Shown: positions 42,847 to 52,074 of the stretch, piece by piece
Layout of the letters: every line of letters starts with the position of its first letter
How positions within the stretch are numbered: position 1 is the first letter of the stretch
Source: Methanomicrobia archaeon
GTDB taxonomy: Archaea > Halobacteriota > Syntropharchaeia > Alkanophagales > Methanospirareceae
NCBI GenBank assembly: GCA_016930255.1
Contig: JAFGHB010000021.1
Span: 1-55,702, forward strand
Reading direction: 5' to 3'
DNA: 55,702 nucleotides
Translations under genes and position numbers: made by a program
The notes under the pieces: model-generated
What the model saw: the letters and a program-made list of their open reading frames with translations, nothing else
Database searches by the model: none
Told to the model about the DNA's origin: nothing

Positions 42847-43463
42847 CTCTTCTCTTCGCCTCCCTTGCCTCCAGTCATCATAACGCAAACCTCCATGAGC
42901 CTGTTCACGGTCTTATGAAGGCTATTCAAGCCCTCTTTGTCGTCTGCAACGCCCTCAGCACCTTTATCCTTCGACCAAAACGTAGCGCCGAGATTCGCGC
43001 CGAACGCGCCACCACCGACGTGGAGCATCTCATTGATCACAAAGAAGTCGGTTATTGCCCGAATAGCAGGCTCCTGACCACCGATACGGTCGCCACCGTC
43101 TGCAACCGCCGCTCCCACCTTGTCTCGGAGCCCGTGCGGATCGCTCGCCGCAAACGCCCGCATGCGATCGAGCACCACCTTCGTCTGACCGCTCAGGGTG
43201 CCTTGGTACACGGGCGTGCCGATTATAACCGCGTCTGCCCATTCGAACCCCGCATAGACCTCCTGCATCGCATCGTCGTGAACACATCCGCCCTCTTTAA
43301 TGCAGTGGTCGCAATGAATGCAGAAGTTGAGCTTCTTCCCGCGCACCGAGAAGTACCGTGTTTCTGCCGCCCACTTCTCTGCTGCGTACCGCAACGCTTC
43401 TTGAATTATCCAATCGGTTGCGGCCTTCCGGGGACTCCCCGAAATACCAAGCAGGTTGACCAT
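42843..43463 (-). CDS. isf: Iron-sulfur flavoprotein (Isf)
   Basis: 206 residues. Flavodoxin-like FMN site GISGSPRKAATDWII at the N-terminus and the compact cluster motif CIHCDHCIKEGGC at about 48-60, the hallmark of Isf, binding [4Fe-4S]. Isf reduces O2 and H2O2 to water with ferredoxin-derived electrons. Overlaps afpA by 4 nt and starts 10 nt after the ferritin-like gene, fitting a coupled redox role. Confidence 0.92.
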   Translation of the reverse strand: MVNLLGISGSPRKAATDWIIQEALRYAAEKWAAETRYFSVRGKKLNFCIHCDHCIKEGGCVHDDAMQEVYAGFEWADAVIIGTPVYQGTLSGQTKVVLDRMRAFAASDPHGLRDKVGAAVADGGDRIGGQEPAIRAITDFFVINEMLHVGGGAFGANLGATFWSKDKGAEGVADDKEGLNSLHKTVNRLMEVCVMMTGGKGGEEKR

Positions 43464-43473
43464 TTTGCTGTGT

Positions 43474-43992
43474 TCAACCGCCGTCCAGCCGGAATCCCTC
43501 TTTCATGCTGTACCAGCCTTCGGGATCTTCAAGATACTCGCGGAAATCCCAGAGCGTGAGATAATGGCCGCGTTCCTCATGCTCCAATGCGATGAAGAAT
43601 CGCTTCTCAAACGGGTCGATGGCTTTCTCTGCCAGCTCGTGATAGAACTTCATGCTTCGTTCCTCGCGCTCGATGCCCAGCTTCAAGATCTCGAGGCTCA
43701 CTTCAAGGTCCTTTGTCGCCATATCGACGACCTGCACAGCGTCCATTGAAACCGTCCGAACGGTAACCATGTCGCCGATGGAGGTTATCAATTTTGGCCA
43801 CGTTTTCTCCGCGTCGAGCTTTTTGTACATCTCCTTGACCTTCTCCAGATGCTTCTCTTCCTCTTTGGCGAACGATCTGAACATATCCTGTGCGTAGGCG
43901 TTGGTAATCTTCTCACTTGCGTCCAGATAAAACGCCTTGGCATCCAATTCGCGTTCCATGGCGATTTCAAGCGCCTTCAATCGCTCTTCCAT
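43474..43992 (-). CDS. Ferritin-like/rubrerythrin-type diiron protein
   Basis: 172 residues in four helices. Carboxylate and His ligands: FAKEEEKHLEKV in the first pair and EHEERGHYLTLWDF in the second; Glu in MERELDAKAFY. No rubredoxin domain is attached. Family members store iron or reduce peroxide. Placed between the Suf genes and isf, it could buffer iron for cluster assembly or detoxify peroxide. ATG 43992. Confidence 0.87.
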   Translation of the reverse strand: MEERLKALEIAMERELDAKAFYLDASEKITNAYAQDMFRSFAKEEEKHLEKVKEMYKKLDAEKTWPKLITSIGDMVTVRTVSMDAVQVVDMATKDLEVSLEILKLGIEREERSMKFYHELAEKAIDPFEKRFFIALEHEERGHYLTLWDFREYLEDPEGWYSMKEGFRLDGG

Positions 43993-44014
43993 TTTTTTTA
44001 CTCCTTACTTTACG

Positions 44015-45241
44015 TTACATCACTTTCTCCAGACTGAGATCGAACATCTTCTTCGTCTCCCGTGCAAGCGCCTCGGGCAAGCCGGTGATGTCGACGTTCA
44101 AGAACCCTCGAATGATGACGGACGTGGCCTCCTCCTCGCTCAAGCCACGGGTCATTAAATATTGGATCTCCTCTTCCGCAATCTTCCCAACTGCTGCCTC
44201 GTGCGAGAGATCAAGATCTTTCCGCGTCGCTCTGAGTTCAGGGATCGAATCGACCGCCGAGGTATCCGAGAGCATCAAGGCACGGCATTCGAGATGGCCT
44301 TTCACATTCCTCGTCTCGCCGATGATATCCCCCCGTGCGATTACCTTCGCGTTGTCCGTGGCAATCACACGTGAGATGAGCTCAGCCTTGCTCCCTTCGC
44401 CCTGAAGGACCGCTCGCGAGCCCATATCGATATGCGCATTCTTCGTCGCGTAGACTATCGACTGCGTCGTCGTCCGTGCATTTCGACCGACGCAATACGT
44501 CGTTGGGAACATCTGAAGCGATTTCACCGGCGTCATCAGGATGTAGTTGCTGATAAAGACGCCATCGTCCTCAATGATCGTCGCACTCCGCGGCCGAACC
44601 TCCATGCCGCCGCTCCAGTTATGCACCATCGTGAAGGTGATCTTTGCGCCCTTCTTCACGTAGAACTCCGAGACGCCCAGATGGAGCGCGGAACTCACCG
44701 TATGCGAGACCGAGCAGCCCGTAATGATATGGATCTCCGAGTTCTCCTCGGCAATGACGATATTGTGCACGTTCTGCCTGACCCGATCGGTGGAGATGAA
44801 GAGGCAGGACTGCAACGGCACCGTTACCTTCGCTCCCGGCTCCGATCTGATAAAATAGCCATGCGTCTGGTCTAATTCAACCTCGGCGGTGTATTTATCC
44901 GTATCTACCGGAATCGCATTCCACAGGTAGTCCTTGAGCCAATCATACTTCTTTACCGCTTCGGTTGTGCTCATAATCTCCAAACCTGGGAACTTCACCT
45001 TTGAGAAGAGTACCGAGCGATCTTGTTGTAAAAAAGAGCCTGATCTGTCTTGTTCTGAAGGCTCAATACCTGCACAAAGCATATCTTCCTTATAGTCTTC
45101 GGCGATATCTTCCAGCGAAGCAAGCGCCTGATGCTCCTCAGCCTCGGTCGTATAACTTCCAATGTCGACGTCTTCGCCCAGCGCTGCTTTTTTCTCCTTC
45201 GCGCCTTGCGCACGTTCCATTATCTCCTCTTTCTCGGTCAT
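44015..45241 (-). CDS. sufB: Fe-S cluster assembly scaffold SufB
   Basis: 408 residues; SufBD beta-helix core (VHNIVIAEENSEIHIITGCS, then RNARTTTQSIVYATKNAHID) and the C-terminal RGLSEEEATSVIIRGFLNVD. Together with SufC it makes the minimal archaeal Suf (Sms) system; no SufD is encoded beside it, so SufB may form a homodimer on SufC. Start ATG 45241 follows directly on the sufC stop. N-terminal 60 residues are charged and less conserved. Confidence 0.94.
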   Translation of the reverse strand: MTEKEEIMERAQGAKEKKAALGEDVDIGSYTTEAEEHQALASLEDIAEDYKEDMLCAGIEPSEQDRSGSFLQQDRSVLFSKVKFPGLEIMSTTEAVKKYDWLKDYLWNAIPVDTDKYTAEVELDQTHGYFIRSEPGAKVTVPLQSCLFISTDRVRQNVHNIVIAEENSEIHIITGCSVSHTVSSALHLGVSEFYVKKGAKITFTMVHNWSGGMEVRPRSATIIEDDGVFISNYILMTPVKSLQMFPTTYCVGRNARTTTQSIVYATKNAHIDMGSRAVLQGEGSKAELISRVIATDNAKVIARGDIIGETRNVKGHLECRALMLSDTSAVDSIPELRATRKDLDLSHEAAVGKIAEEEIQYLMTRGLSEEEATSVIIRGFLNVDITGLPEALARETKKMFDLSLEKVM

Positions 45242-46051
45242 TCAGCACACACCTTTTTCACCCTTTACGGCCTTTTCGCCACAGCGCTCCACGCAGCGCT
45301 CAAAGCCCTCTTCCATTATATGTCGCCCTATCTCATCGGGTATGCCCGAGCACGCGATCCTGCCATCCAGCATCACGTGTGCCCGATCAGGCTTGAGGTA
45401 GTTCAGGATAAATCCGCTATGTGTAATGACCAGGCCGGAACGCTGCCGATGGCTGGGCATCTCGTCCCGACCCAGGAGTTCATTCATTAAATCGCCGATA
45501 AGCTCGACGTTTTCGACATCCACGCCCGAATCGGGCTCGTCAAACATAATGAAGTCCGGAGCTTGCGCAACGAGCTGGAGAATCTCTGATCGCTTGACCT
45601 CGCCACCTGAAAAACCCAGATTCACGTCTCTCGCTAAGAACTCCGGGGAGATATTCAGCCGCTTGCCCAGCGCGATCACCTCCTCGTCTAGTGCACCTTC
45701 CTTCCTGCCCCGGGCTATATTCACCATTTCACCCAGTTTGACGCCGCGAATCTCCGGCGGGTGCTGAAAGGACATGCCCATACCCAGTTTCACGCGCTCG
45801 TTGGTTGGAAGAGAGGTTATATCAATGCCTTTGAACAAGATACTGCCTCTGGTCACTTTATACGCGGGAAAACCCAGAATCGCCAGCAAAAGCGTCGTTT
45901 TACCGCAGCCATTCGGGCCAAAGAGGACGTGGACTTCGCCAAATTCGATGCAGAGATTTAAATCCTTTATAATCGGCTTCTCTTCAACCTCTACGGTCAA
46001 ATCTCGTATCTCCAGCATTTTACAGCTTGCCGGTACCGTCATTGTCTCCAT
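45242..46051 (-). CDS. sufC: Fe-S cluster assembly ATPase SufC
   Basis: 269 residues; ABC ATPase with GPNGCGKTTLLLAILGF at about 45-61, FSGGEVKRSEILQL and Walker B FIMFDEPDSGVDVENVEL. The S-G-G-E signature and GVDV after Walker B are typical of SufC. Drives scaffold remodelling in cluster assembly. Start ATG 46051 is supported by AGGTGAGGTGG; Met12 is an alternative. Follows peroxiredoxin after 67 nt. Confidence 0.96.
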   Translation of the reverse strand: METMTVPASCKMLEIRDLTVEVEEKPIIKDLNLCIEFGEVHVLFGPNGCGKTTLLLAILGFPAYKVTRGSILFKGIDITSLPTNERVKLGMGMSFQHPPEIRGVKLGEMVNIARGRKEGALDEEVIALGKRLNISPEFLARDVNLGFSGGEVKRSEILQLVAQAPDFIMFDEPDSGVDVENVELIGDLMNELLGRDEMPSHRQRSGLVITHSGFILNYLKPDRAHVMLDGRIACSGIPDEIGRHIMEEGFERCVERCGEKAVKGEKGVC

Positions 46052-46118
46052 TTTTCCACCTCACCTCAATTACACTACAAATAAAAATAAAAAAGAAAAA
46101 AAGAAAAAGGGAAAAAAT

Positions 46119-46781
46119 TTAAAGTTTCTTTTTACATAGATACCAATCGACGCACTTGTAGCCTTCTTTCATTCGCTCCTCTGCCATCTCCTGCGTCTTT
46201 GGTGGTGGTACAACAACTTCATCGCCGGGTCGCCAGTTTGCCGGTGTTGCAACCTTATGTTTGTCGGACGTCTGAAATGCATCAATGAGTCGCATTATCT
46301 CATCCATGTTTCGTCCGTTCGAGAGCGGATAGTAGAGCATCGCTCTTAAAATGCCTTCTGGATCGATTATGAAGACGCATCGCACGGTTTCCGTTTTGCT
46401 CTGGCCGGGATGAAGCATTCCGTACTTGATGGCTACTTCTTTCGACAAATCGGCTATGATTGGAAAGGGTATCTTCACACCGACCTTCTCCTCGATGTTC
46501 CGTGCCCATGCGATATGGGACGAGACGCTGTCGACGCTTAAGCCCAAAAGCTCCGTATTTTTCTTCTTCAGTTCGTCGTAGATCTCGGCAAAAGCGATGA
46601 ACTCCGTGGTACAGACCGGTGTGAAATCGGCCGGGTGCGAGAACAGAACCAACCAGCTTCCTTTGAAATCTGACAAGCGCAGTGTACCAAAAGTGGTAAC
46701 CGCTTCAAAATCCGGTGCGGGATCGCCCAGCAGTGGCAGAGTTATTTCCTCAGCAGTTCTTCCTTCAAGCTCTTTTTCCAT
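46119..46781 (-). CDS. Archaeal peroxiredoxin (Prx6 type)
   Basis: 220 residues. Peroxidatic Cys in [13 protein letters not shown] (about residue 57) and a C-terminal resolving pair in [12 protein letters not shown], the archaeal decameric form. Reduces H2O2 and alkyl peroxides. AGGAGGTGAT upstream of ATG 46781 overlaps the stop region of the preceding HTH gene, linking their translation. Confidence 0.94.
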   Translation of the reverse strand: MEKELEGRTAEEITLPLLGDPAPDFEAVTTFGTLRLSDFKGSWLVLFSHPADFTPVCTTEFIAFAEIYDELKKKNTELLGLSVDSVSSHIAWARNIEEKVGVKIPFPIIADLSKEVAIKYGMLHPGQSKTETVRCVFIIDPEGILRAMLYYPLSNGRNMDEIMRLIDAFQTSDKHKVATPANWRPGDEVVVPPPKTQEMAEERMKEGYKCVDWYLCKKKL

Positions 46782-46798
46782 TTTATTGATATCACCTC

Positions 46799-47020
46799 CT
46801 AAAGGTTTAATTTCGCCGCTCCCGCGGGAGTGGTCTTATATCTTCCGTCGCGTTCTTCCATAAAACCGGCATCCGTCAACTCTCGTAAGCTGCTTCTCAC
46901 TTTGAAGAGTGGCATACCCGAAGCGCGAGCGATTTCTTCAGGTACAGAAGCCTCTTGTGCAGCACTTAAAATCTTTCTGCCGGAATCGGTGAGTTCGCCA
47001 TCTGGTGATATGCATGCCAT
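46799..47020 (-). CDS. Small winged-helix regulator
   Basis: 73 residues. Helix-turn-helix [20 protein letters not shown] at about 32-51 followed by a wing ([16 protein letters not shown]). It sits between hsp20 (1 nt gap) and peroxiredoxin, so it may autoregulate a stress operon. The N-terminus is polar and without a ligand domain; a single Cys (C3) could be redox-active. Confidence 0.75.
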   Translation of the reverse strand: MACISPDGELTDSGRKILSAAQEASVPEEIARASGMPLFKVRSSLRELTDAGFMEERDGRYKTTPAGAAKLNL

Positions 47021-47021
47021 T

Positions 47022-47489
47022 TTATTTTACCTCGATCTTCTTTACTTCTGCTCCGGCGAGCTTCGGTATCTCGATCTTGAGCACGCCGTCCTTTAACGAT
47101 GCCTCCGCCTTATCCCGGTCCACTTCCGCTGGCAGGGGTATTGATCGGTAGAATTTCCGATAACTTCGCTCCCGTCTGATATAGCCTTCTTCCTTCTCCT
47201 CCTTCTCTTCCTTCTTCTCCGCAGTGATCTCGAGCATATCGCCCTTAACGTTGATCGTGATGTCGCCCTTTTCGACGCCCGGAATATCGGCAGCCACGAC
47301 TATCTTGCCTTCTTCATCCTTTATGTCCACCGATGGTGTCGCGGTCTCTACAAGTTCTTCACCCGCGGCTCCGGGTAACGCCTTCCGCTCCAGATAGTAA
47401 GGCCAGGTCTCTCTGAACATTCGATCCATCCAGTCCTCCATTCTTCTTAACTCTTCCCAGGGATCCCGAATGTGTCTTCTCCAAACCAT
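47022..47489 (-). CDS. hsp20: Hsp20 small heat-shock protein
   Basis: 155 residues. Alpha-crystallin domain from about 50 (TPSVDIKDEEGKIVVAADIP) to LKDGVLKIEIPKL, with an unusually charged Lys/Glu-rich loop (EKKEEKEEKEEGY). Holds unfolding proteins in oligomers. A+T-rich upstream sequence and AGGAGGTGATAGGAG precede ATG 47489. First gene of a likely stress operon running down to afpA. Confidence 0.93.
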   Translation of the reverse strand: MVWRRHIRDPWEELRRMEDWMDRMFRETWPYYLERKALPGAAGEELVETATPSVDIKDEEGKIVVAADIPGVEKGDITINVKGDMLEITAEKKEEKEEKEEGYIRRERSYRKFYRSIPLPAEVDRDKAEASLKDGVLKIEIPKLAGAEVKKIEVK

Positions 47490-47599
47490 CTCCTATCACC
47501 TCCTATTTATATTTTTATTACCCCACTTTACTCATAGGGCTTATCACCTAAATACTTCTCTGTCTGCAGGGCTTTGCTCCAGAAGTCTCAAAAATCTTG

Positions 47600-47636
47600 G
47601 ACTTTAGGAGCAGACGCGGGAGTTTAGTAGCAAAAG
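47600..47636 (+). repeat. Short dispersed repeat, copy A
   Basis: GACTTTAGGAGCAGACGCGG then GAGTTTAGTAGCAAAAG: two tandem units of consensus CTTTAGKAGCARA. Related copies flank the next gene on its other side (48141-48198) and one lies at 29380-29397. Confidence 0.45.
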
Positions 47637-47723
47637 TTATTTTGGGTAAAAATCCCTCTATAGCACGAAAATATCGCAATGTTTAAATAGGGTGAATGAC
47701 GACGTTTTTAAAGTGAAGGAAAA

Positions 47724-48059
47724 ATGGGCGTTCAAAAAGACGCTGGGGAATTGTTGAAGTTTATGTATGACAGATATACTCAGGGTTCGCCGAAAATTGC
47801 GTCACAGGAGATAATAAATGAGACTGGTTGGGAAGCAAATCGGATTAATAATGCAATAGACTATTTGGATGGTTTAGGTGTTCTAAAAATCACACGTGTC
47901 GCTGGAAATACTGGTGGTGTAAAGAACGTCTTTATAAACGGTTTAAACCCCTTGGGGATTGACATAATCGAAAACAAAGATAAGTTTACCACGACTTTTG
48001 GGTTTGAAGTAGGGATCCCTGGCTTTAAATTTAGTTGGACGCGGGAAAAGAGACATTAA
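47724..48059 (+). CDS. Winged-helix-like protein, function unknown
   Basis: 111 residues. The N-terminal 65 residues look like a winged helix (GELLKFMYDRYTQGSPKIAS, ANRINNAIDYLDGLGVLKIT), the rest is a beta-rich tail (TTTFGFEVGIPGFKFSW). It is A+T richer than neighbours. The TATA box ATGTTTAAATAGG at about 47678-47690 gives a short leader. Short direct repeats lie on both sides, which suggests that it was inserted. Confidence 0.6.
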   Translation: MGVQKDAGELLKFMYDRYTQGSPKIASQEIINETGWEANRINNAIDYLDGLGVLKITRVAGNTGGVKNVFINGLNPLGIDIIENKDKFTTTFGFEVGIPGFKFSWTREKRH

Positions 48060-48140
48060 ACAAGGGTATATTATGCGGCAAAAAATAGATACCTCTATAT
48101 ATGCCACTAATCTTTTCCATACCAATAAAGTGGATAAGAT

Positions 48141-48198
48141 CATCTTTAGGAGCTATCTTCAGACTTCAGGAGCAAAAGGTACTTTAGTAGCAAAGCCG
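48141..48198 (+). repeat. Short dispersed repeat, copy B
   Basis: Three tandem units: CATCTTTAGGAGC, GACTTCAGGAGCAAAAGG and TACTTTAGTAGCAAAGCCG. The last 18 nt match 29380-29397 at 17 of 18 positions. The stretch 48060-48264 holds no gene. Confidence 0.45.
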
Positions 48199-48264
48199 CC
48201 TGCAGCCCAGAACCGCTTAGTTTTCCCTATCGAATCCAAAAAGCCACTGGATAGCAGTGCTACA

Positions 48265-49047
48265 TCATTTAAGTCGTTCAAGCGCAATTTCCGCGACTTT
48301 CTTCCCCGAGAGCAACATCGCGCCGAACGTAGGCCCCATTCGGGGGAGTCCGTATGCCGTAGCAACAGCCATGCCGGTAACCATCAGCCCCGGGTAGAGC
48401 TCAGATGTGTGCTTAACGACGAGATCTTCCGATGCTTCAACCCACATCGCACCTTGACCTTTGATCTTGAGCAGATTCCGTTCCTCCAGCTTCTTCACCA
48501 CGGAGGCGTCGTGACCGGTTGCGTCGATCACGAGCTGGGATGCCAGCGATACAGGATCAATCGCCGCTATTTGGCGAGGCAGTGACGATACCGGGCTCCA
48601 GTTCACGACCACTCCGGTCACTTGCTCGTTATGGAGCACCACATCGTCCAGAGCCACCATGTTGAGCAGGTTCGCACCCGCATCGCACGCCGCGGCAATT
48701 AATTTCGAGCACGCGTGCGGCGCATCAGCAACCATCAGACCTTTACTGTATTCTTTATATGGTATCTTCAGCTCGTCAAGAATTGCATCGGCCGGTGCAC
48801 GCACCGTCGTCTTGTTCATCAGAAACCCGCCAAGCCAGAACCCGCCGCCGAAATAGTTGTTCCGCTCGATGAGCAGGACTTTCACACCGTTTAAAGCCAG
48901 TTCCCTGCTGGCGATTAAACCTGAAGGGCCGCCGCCGACGATAATAACGTCGGACTCCACATAATCTGTAAATTCCTGCGCAAACTCCTGCACGATCGCT
49001 CTTGTAATCTGACTCTCAGATGCTCGTGCAAATTCTATCGGTTCCAT
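48265..49047 (-). CDS. thi4: Thi4-type thiazole synthase (or ribose-1,5-bisphosphate-linked homolog)
   Basis: 260 residues. FAD/NAD site DVIIVGGGPSGLIASRELAL at about 33-52, then GGGFWLGGFLMNKTTV and the C-terminal GLPRMGPTFGAMLLSGKKVA. Archaeal Thi4 makes the thiazole of thiamine from NAD and glycine using free sulfide, instead of a suicidal Cys as in yeast. Which residue replaces that Cys cannot be settled without alignment; the ATGHDASVV stretch is where to look. Single gene. Confidence 0.92.
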   Translation of the reverse strand: MEPIEFARASESQITRAIVQEFAQEFTDYVESDVIIVGGGPSGLIASRELALNGVKVLLIERNNYFGGGFWLGGFLMNKTTVRAPADAILDELKIPYKEYSKGLMVADAPHACSKLIAAACDAGANLLNMVALDDVVLHNEQVTGVVVNWSPVSSLPRQIAAIDPVSLASQLVIDATGHDASVVKKLEERNLLKIKGQGAMWVEASEDLVVKHTSELYPGLMVTGMAVATAYGLPRMGPTFGAMLLSGKKVAEIALERLK

Positions 49048-49138
49048 AGGACAACCTTGGGTCCTTGATTATTAATAGTTTTGATGCTCTCCTGCCCGTT
49101 CCTCGCTCAACGAGCAGATGGAGATAGAAATACAGTAA

Positions 49139-50290
49139 TTATAGCGCGCGCGGCATTCGCTTTAGCACATCAGCGACCATCGTCTGGCTAACCTTCGCTT
49201 CCTTCAGCGCGTTACGTATGAGTTCGGTCGTCTCGTCCATGGTGCGTTTATCCACAGGATACGGCACGCCGTCCTTTCCGCCGAAGGCGTACGAGAACTT
49301 GACCGGGTCCCGCCAGCTCGCCGGCTCACCATAGATCAACTCGGAAACGAGCGCTAACGCACGCACGGTCGCCGGCCCCACACCCCGTACGCACAGGAAC
49401 TCCTCGTAATTCGCCGGCTGCTTATCGTAAACCTCATGCAGTGCATCCCAGTTCACTCGGCGCGGCATTCGGTATCGTAAATCCCCTCCTTTCAACGCGG
49501 TGACTTTGCCCTTGAACTCGACTGCGGGGATCACGTCGAACGTCGCAAGCGTCGTTTGATCGCTCTTTAGCTTTTTAGCGTCACCACCGCTCAGTTCTTT
49601 GTAAACCCGTTCTAATTCCTTTGGGTTCGTTCGTGCAAGATCAACGGACGTTCCACGACATCCCCGGCTCTCTTTTGACGTGAGATCCAGCACAGTCTCG
49701 CACTGTCGACCGACGATTCCCTGATGCGGCTCCTCCACGTACCGTTTCACGGACGATGAGAGCCAGTGGTATCTCCGCGCATACCGGTCTCCGGGATTCA
49801 TGCCCTGCTGGATGACCGCCCATTTGCCCTTCTCCGTAACGAACATCGAGTGATGATAAAGCTGATAGCCGTCCTGTACGCAGGCGTTATCAACCTTCGC
49901 GGATATTCTGCTCGCGTATTTCAGCTCCGCCAGCTTCGCATCGCTGAGTCGTAACGTATCACCGAACGCATCGATATCCGACAGCGTCTTTCTCGACGCC
50001 TTGCCCTTTCCGCCGGCAATCCCAAATCCGAATTCTTCGGGCTCGATCACCGATTTCAAAACGCCGCAGACTACGGTCGTCGTCCCGCTGCTGTGCCAGT
50101 CATACGCGAGTGCGCAGGAGAGTGATTGGAACCAAAGCGGATCGGCCAACTTCTCTATCGCGCCGTTAACGCCGTATTCATCCACGATCACCTCGAAGAT
50201 GGCGTGCGCTAAACCTTTCATTCGCTTCAGCAGCCACTGCGGCGCTTTCCCACCGTGAAGTGGCAAATCTACCGTGCCCAGCTTCTTCAA
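49139..50290 (-). CDS. DUF763 protein with helix-hairpin-helix
   Basis: 383 residues. N-terminal LGTVDLPLHGGKAPQWLL is the DUF763 hallmark; the C-terminal CVRGVGPATVRALALVSELI is a helix-hairpin-helix that could contact DNA. The family is widespread in archaea, with nuclease or DNA-repair activity suspected but not shown. The stop lies near the L15e gene: L15e ends 4 nt before this start on the same strand. Confidence 0.88.
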   Translation of the reverse strand: MKKLGTVDLPLHGGKAPQWLLKRMKGLAHAIFEVIVDEYGVNGAIEKLADPLWFQSLSCALAYDWHSSGTTTVVCGVLKSVIEPEEFGFGIAGGKGKASRKTLSDIDAFGDTLRLSDAKLAELKYASRISAKVDNACVQDGYQLYHHSMFVTEKGKWAVIQQGMNPGDRYARRYHWLSSSVKRYVEEPHQGIVGRQCETVLDLTSKESRGCRGTSVDLARTNPKELERVYKELSGGDAKKLKSDQTTLATFDVIPAVEFKGKVTALKGGDLRYRMPRRVNWDALHEVYDKQPANYEEFLCVRGVGPATVRALALVSELIYGEPASWRDPVKFSYAFGGKDGVPYPVDKRTMDETTELIRNALKEAKVSQTMVADVLKRMPRAL

Positions 50291-50294
50291 CGCA

Positions 50295-50816
50295 TTAGAG
50301 TCGTCCCTTCTGGCCTGCCGAGGTCTTGCCTCTGAATACCCTCCGCCTATGTGACGGATGGCAAATCCAATTCAAATTCTTATCTGCCTTTATCTCAGGG
50401 TTCGCAGGTTCAACGAGGATTATCTCATACCATTTCCGCTTCCCGTCTTCTGCCACCCAGTATGAATTAAGAACTTCCATATTTGGATATTTTCGCGCAG
50501 TTCGCTCCTCCGCGATTCGCTGCAAGCTCTTTCCAGGCGTCATCTTGTGCACAGCCATCCTCCGCGATTTCCGCCCGTGCTTTGGCCTTGACTTCCTTCG
50601 ACCGCCTCGCCGCACCTTCGCTCGCACTACGATGATGCCGTGTTTCGCTTTGTAGCCTAAAGCGCGGGCCCTGTCCACTCGCGTTGGTCTCTCTAACCGT
50701 ATAACCGCAGGTTCACGCCTCCATTCCTGTAATCGTAACTGCCGGAACTCCTGTACGTACGAGTCCTTTGGCCGCTTCCATGCCTCACCTATATATCTAT
50801 AAAATGACTTTGACAT
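50295..50816 (-). CDS. rpl15e: Ribosomal protein L15e
   Basis: 173 residues, highly basic. [40 protein letters not shown] and the C-terminal [20 protein letters not shown] are universal in archaeal L15e. Part of the large subunit. Upstream gene of the L15e-DUF763 transcript on the minus strand; divergent from LSm. Confidence 0.96.
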   Translation of the reverse strand: MSKSFYRYIGEAWKRPKDSYVQEFRQLRLQEWRREPAVIRLERPTRVDRARALGYKAKHGIIVVRAKVRRGGRRKSRPKHGRKSRRMAVHKMTPGKSLQRIAEERTARKYPNMEVLNSYWVAEDGKRKWYEIILVEPANPEIKADKNLNWICHPSHRRRVFRGKTSAGQKGRL

Positions 50817-50963
50817 TTCTCCTGTGCTCCCTAGAAAGATGATTTTAAAATAAATAAGATAGGAAGGGAAATAAAGTTATATGCTAGGTTAGTATTATTC
50901 TATTACAGATACAGGTAGCACGTAGTCCAGTAAGAAGTAAAGAAAAGGGAGAATGTGATAGAG

Positions 50964-51263
50964 ATGGTAAGTAAGCCCAAGCCGTTGGACGTATTAAACA
51001 AATCGCTGAAATCCTCGGTCATCGTGAGAATCCGGGGAGGCAGAGAGTTTAGAGGTACGTTGGAAGGATATGATCTGCACATGAACTTGGTATTGAGCGA
51101 TGCAGAGGAGTTGAGCAGCGATGATTCGGTCAAGACCTTTTCAGGCGAGATTCTGATGCGAGGTGATAACGTGGTGTATATCTCGCCGACCATACAGAAA
51201 GAGGCAGAAAAAGTCGAAGATGCGAGTAAAAGCAAGGAAGGGGAAGAGAAAGGGACATGGTAA
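50964..51263 (+). CDS. Archaeal Sm-like protein (LSm)
   Basis: 99 residues. Sm1 motif [20 protein letters not shown] and [10 protein letters not shown], Sm2 motif [15 protein letters not shown]. The C-terminal tail is acidic and Lys-rich. Forms a seven-membered ring that binds U-rich RNA. ATG 50964 is used; GTG 50955 adds three residues but leaves too little room for GGGAG. Overlaps L37e by 7 nt, a pairing conserved in many archaea. Confidence 0.95.
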   Translation: MVSKPKPLDVLNKSLKSSVIVRIRGGREFRGTLEGYDLHMNLVLSDAEELSSDDSVKTFSGEILMRGDNVVYISPTIQKEAEKVEDASKSKEGEEKGTW

Positions 51264-51424
51264 AAGGAACACCTTCACAGGGCAAAAGGCAAAAGAGGTC
51301 ACACTTAACGTGCAGACGCTGTGGCAAGCTCACGTACAGCATACATGCAAAGTACTGCGTGGCATGCGGGTTCGGGAAATCGAGTAAGATCCGATCGTAT
51401 AATTGGACTGCTAAAAAGCCGTAA
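51257..51424 (+). CDS. rpl37e: Ribosomal protein L37e
   Basis: 55 residues. Zinc ribbon with [20 protein letters not shown] and the ends [16 protein letters not shown] and [11 protein letters not shown]. Small enough to be missed by gene finders. The start lies inside the LSm gene (7-nt overlap), so translation is coupled. A tRNA-Ser follows 24 nt downstream. Confidence 0.97.
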   Translation: MVKGTPSQGKRQKRSHLTCRRCGKLTYSIHAKYCVACGFGKSSKIRSYNWTAKKP

Positions 51425-51448
51425 AATTAGAAAGAGTGACAGCCAGCG

Positions 51449-51534
51449 GCCGAGGTAGCTTAGCGGACTAAAGCGCCGGCCTTGAGAGCCGGTGTCCCCA
51501 ACGGGACACGAGGGTTCAAATCCCTTCCTCGGCG
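51449..51534 (+). tRNA. tRNA-Ser (anticodon TGA)
   Basis: Class II tRNA with acceptor arms GCCGAGG/CCTCGGC, anticodon stem CCGGC/GCCGG around CTTGAGA, variable arm TGTCCCCAACGGGACA and T-loop GGTTCAAATCC. G discriminator. The position right after L37e suggests co-transcription with LSm-L37e or its own weak promoter. Confidence 0.95.
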
Positions 51535-51608
51535 TTCTCTGTGGCGCAAAACCTCACGCCATGTCACTGCACTGCTCAACGGTGTTATTATTATAACCAA
51601 GGGTTAAA

Positions 51609-52037
51609 ATGGAAGAATACGTCAACCAGTTGGATAGGGCATTGAAACAGATGCCGAGTACGACGACTAGTGACTCGCGGTTCGCGATACCCGCGCTCAA
51701 GGTATTTATAGAGGGAAAGACCACGATATTTGACAATTTTGACGCTGTCTGTGACTATATACGCCGAGAGCAGGAGCATGTAATGAAATTTCTGCTGAAC
51801 GAATTAGGTACGGCAGGTAAAATAGTAGGGAATCGCGTGATATTCCAAGGGCGATTCCCGCAGGAGGAGGTCGAGCGTCAAATTCAGCGATACATGGATG
51901 AATATGTGCTCTGCTGGGAATGCAAGAAACCCGATTCGCACTTCGAGAAGCTGGATCGCGTGTGGGTGTTGAAATGCGATGCCTGTGGGGCGATTCGCCC
52001 GATCATGAAGCGTCGCGGCGGAAAGGCAAGGAAATAA
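51609..52037 (+). CDS. Translation initiation factor aIF2 subunit beta
   Basis: 142 residues. Central domain (RFAIPALKVFIEGKTTIFDN, FLLNELGTAGKIVGNRVIFQ) and a C-terminal zinc ribbon with CWECKKPDS and CDACGAIRP. Binds aIF2-gamma in tRNA delivery. Single gene after the tRNA. The N-terminal helix EEYVNQLDRAL contacts gamma. Confidence 0.96.
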   Translation: MEEYVNQLDRALKQMPSTTTSDSRFAIPALKVFIEGKTTIFDNFDAVCDYIRREQEHVMKFLLNELGTAGKIVGNRVIFQGRFPQEEVERQIQRYMDEYVLCWECKKPDSHFEKLDRVWVLKCDACGAIRPIMKRRGGKARK

Positions 52038-52074
52038 GTAATTTTAAAGGGCTTCTATCTGCTTACTTACCGAC

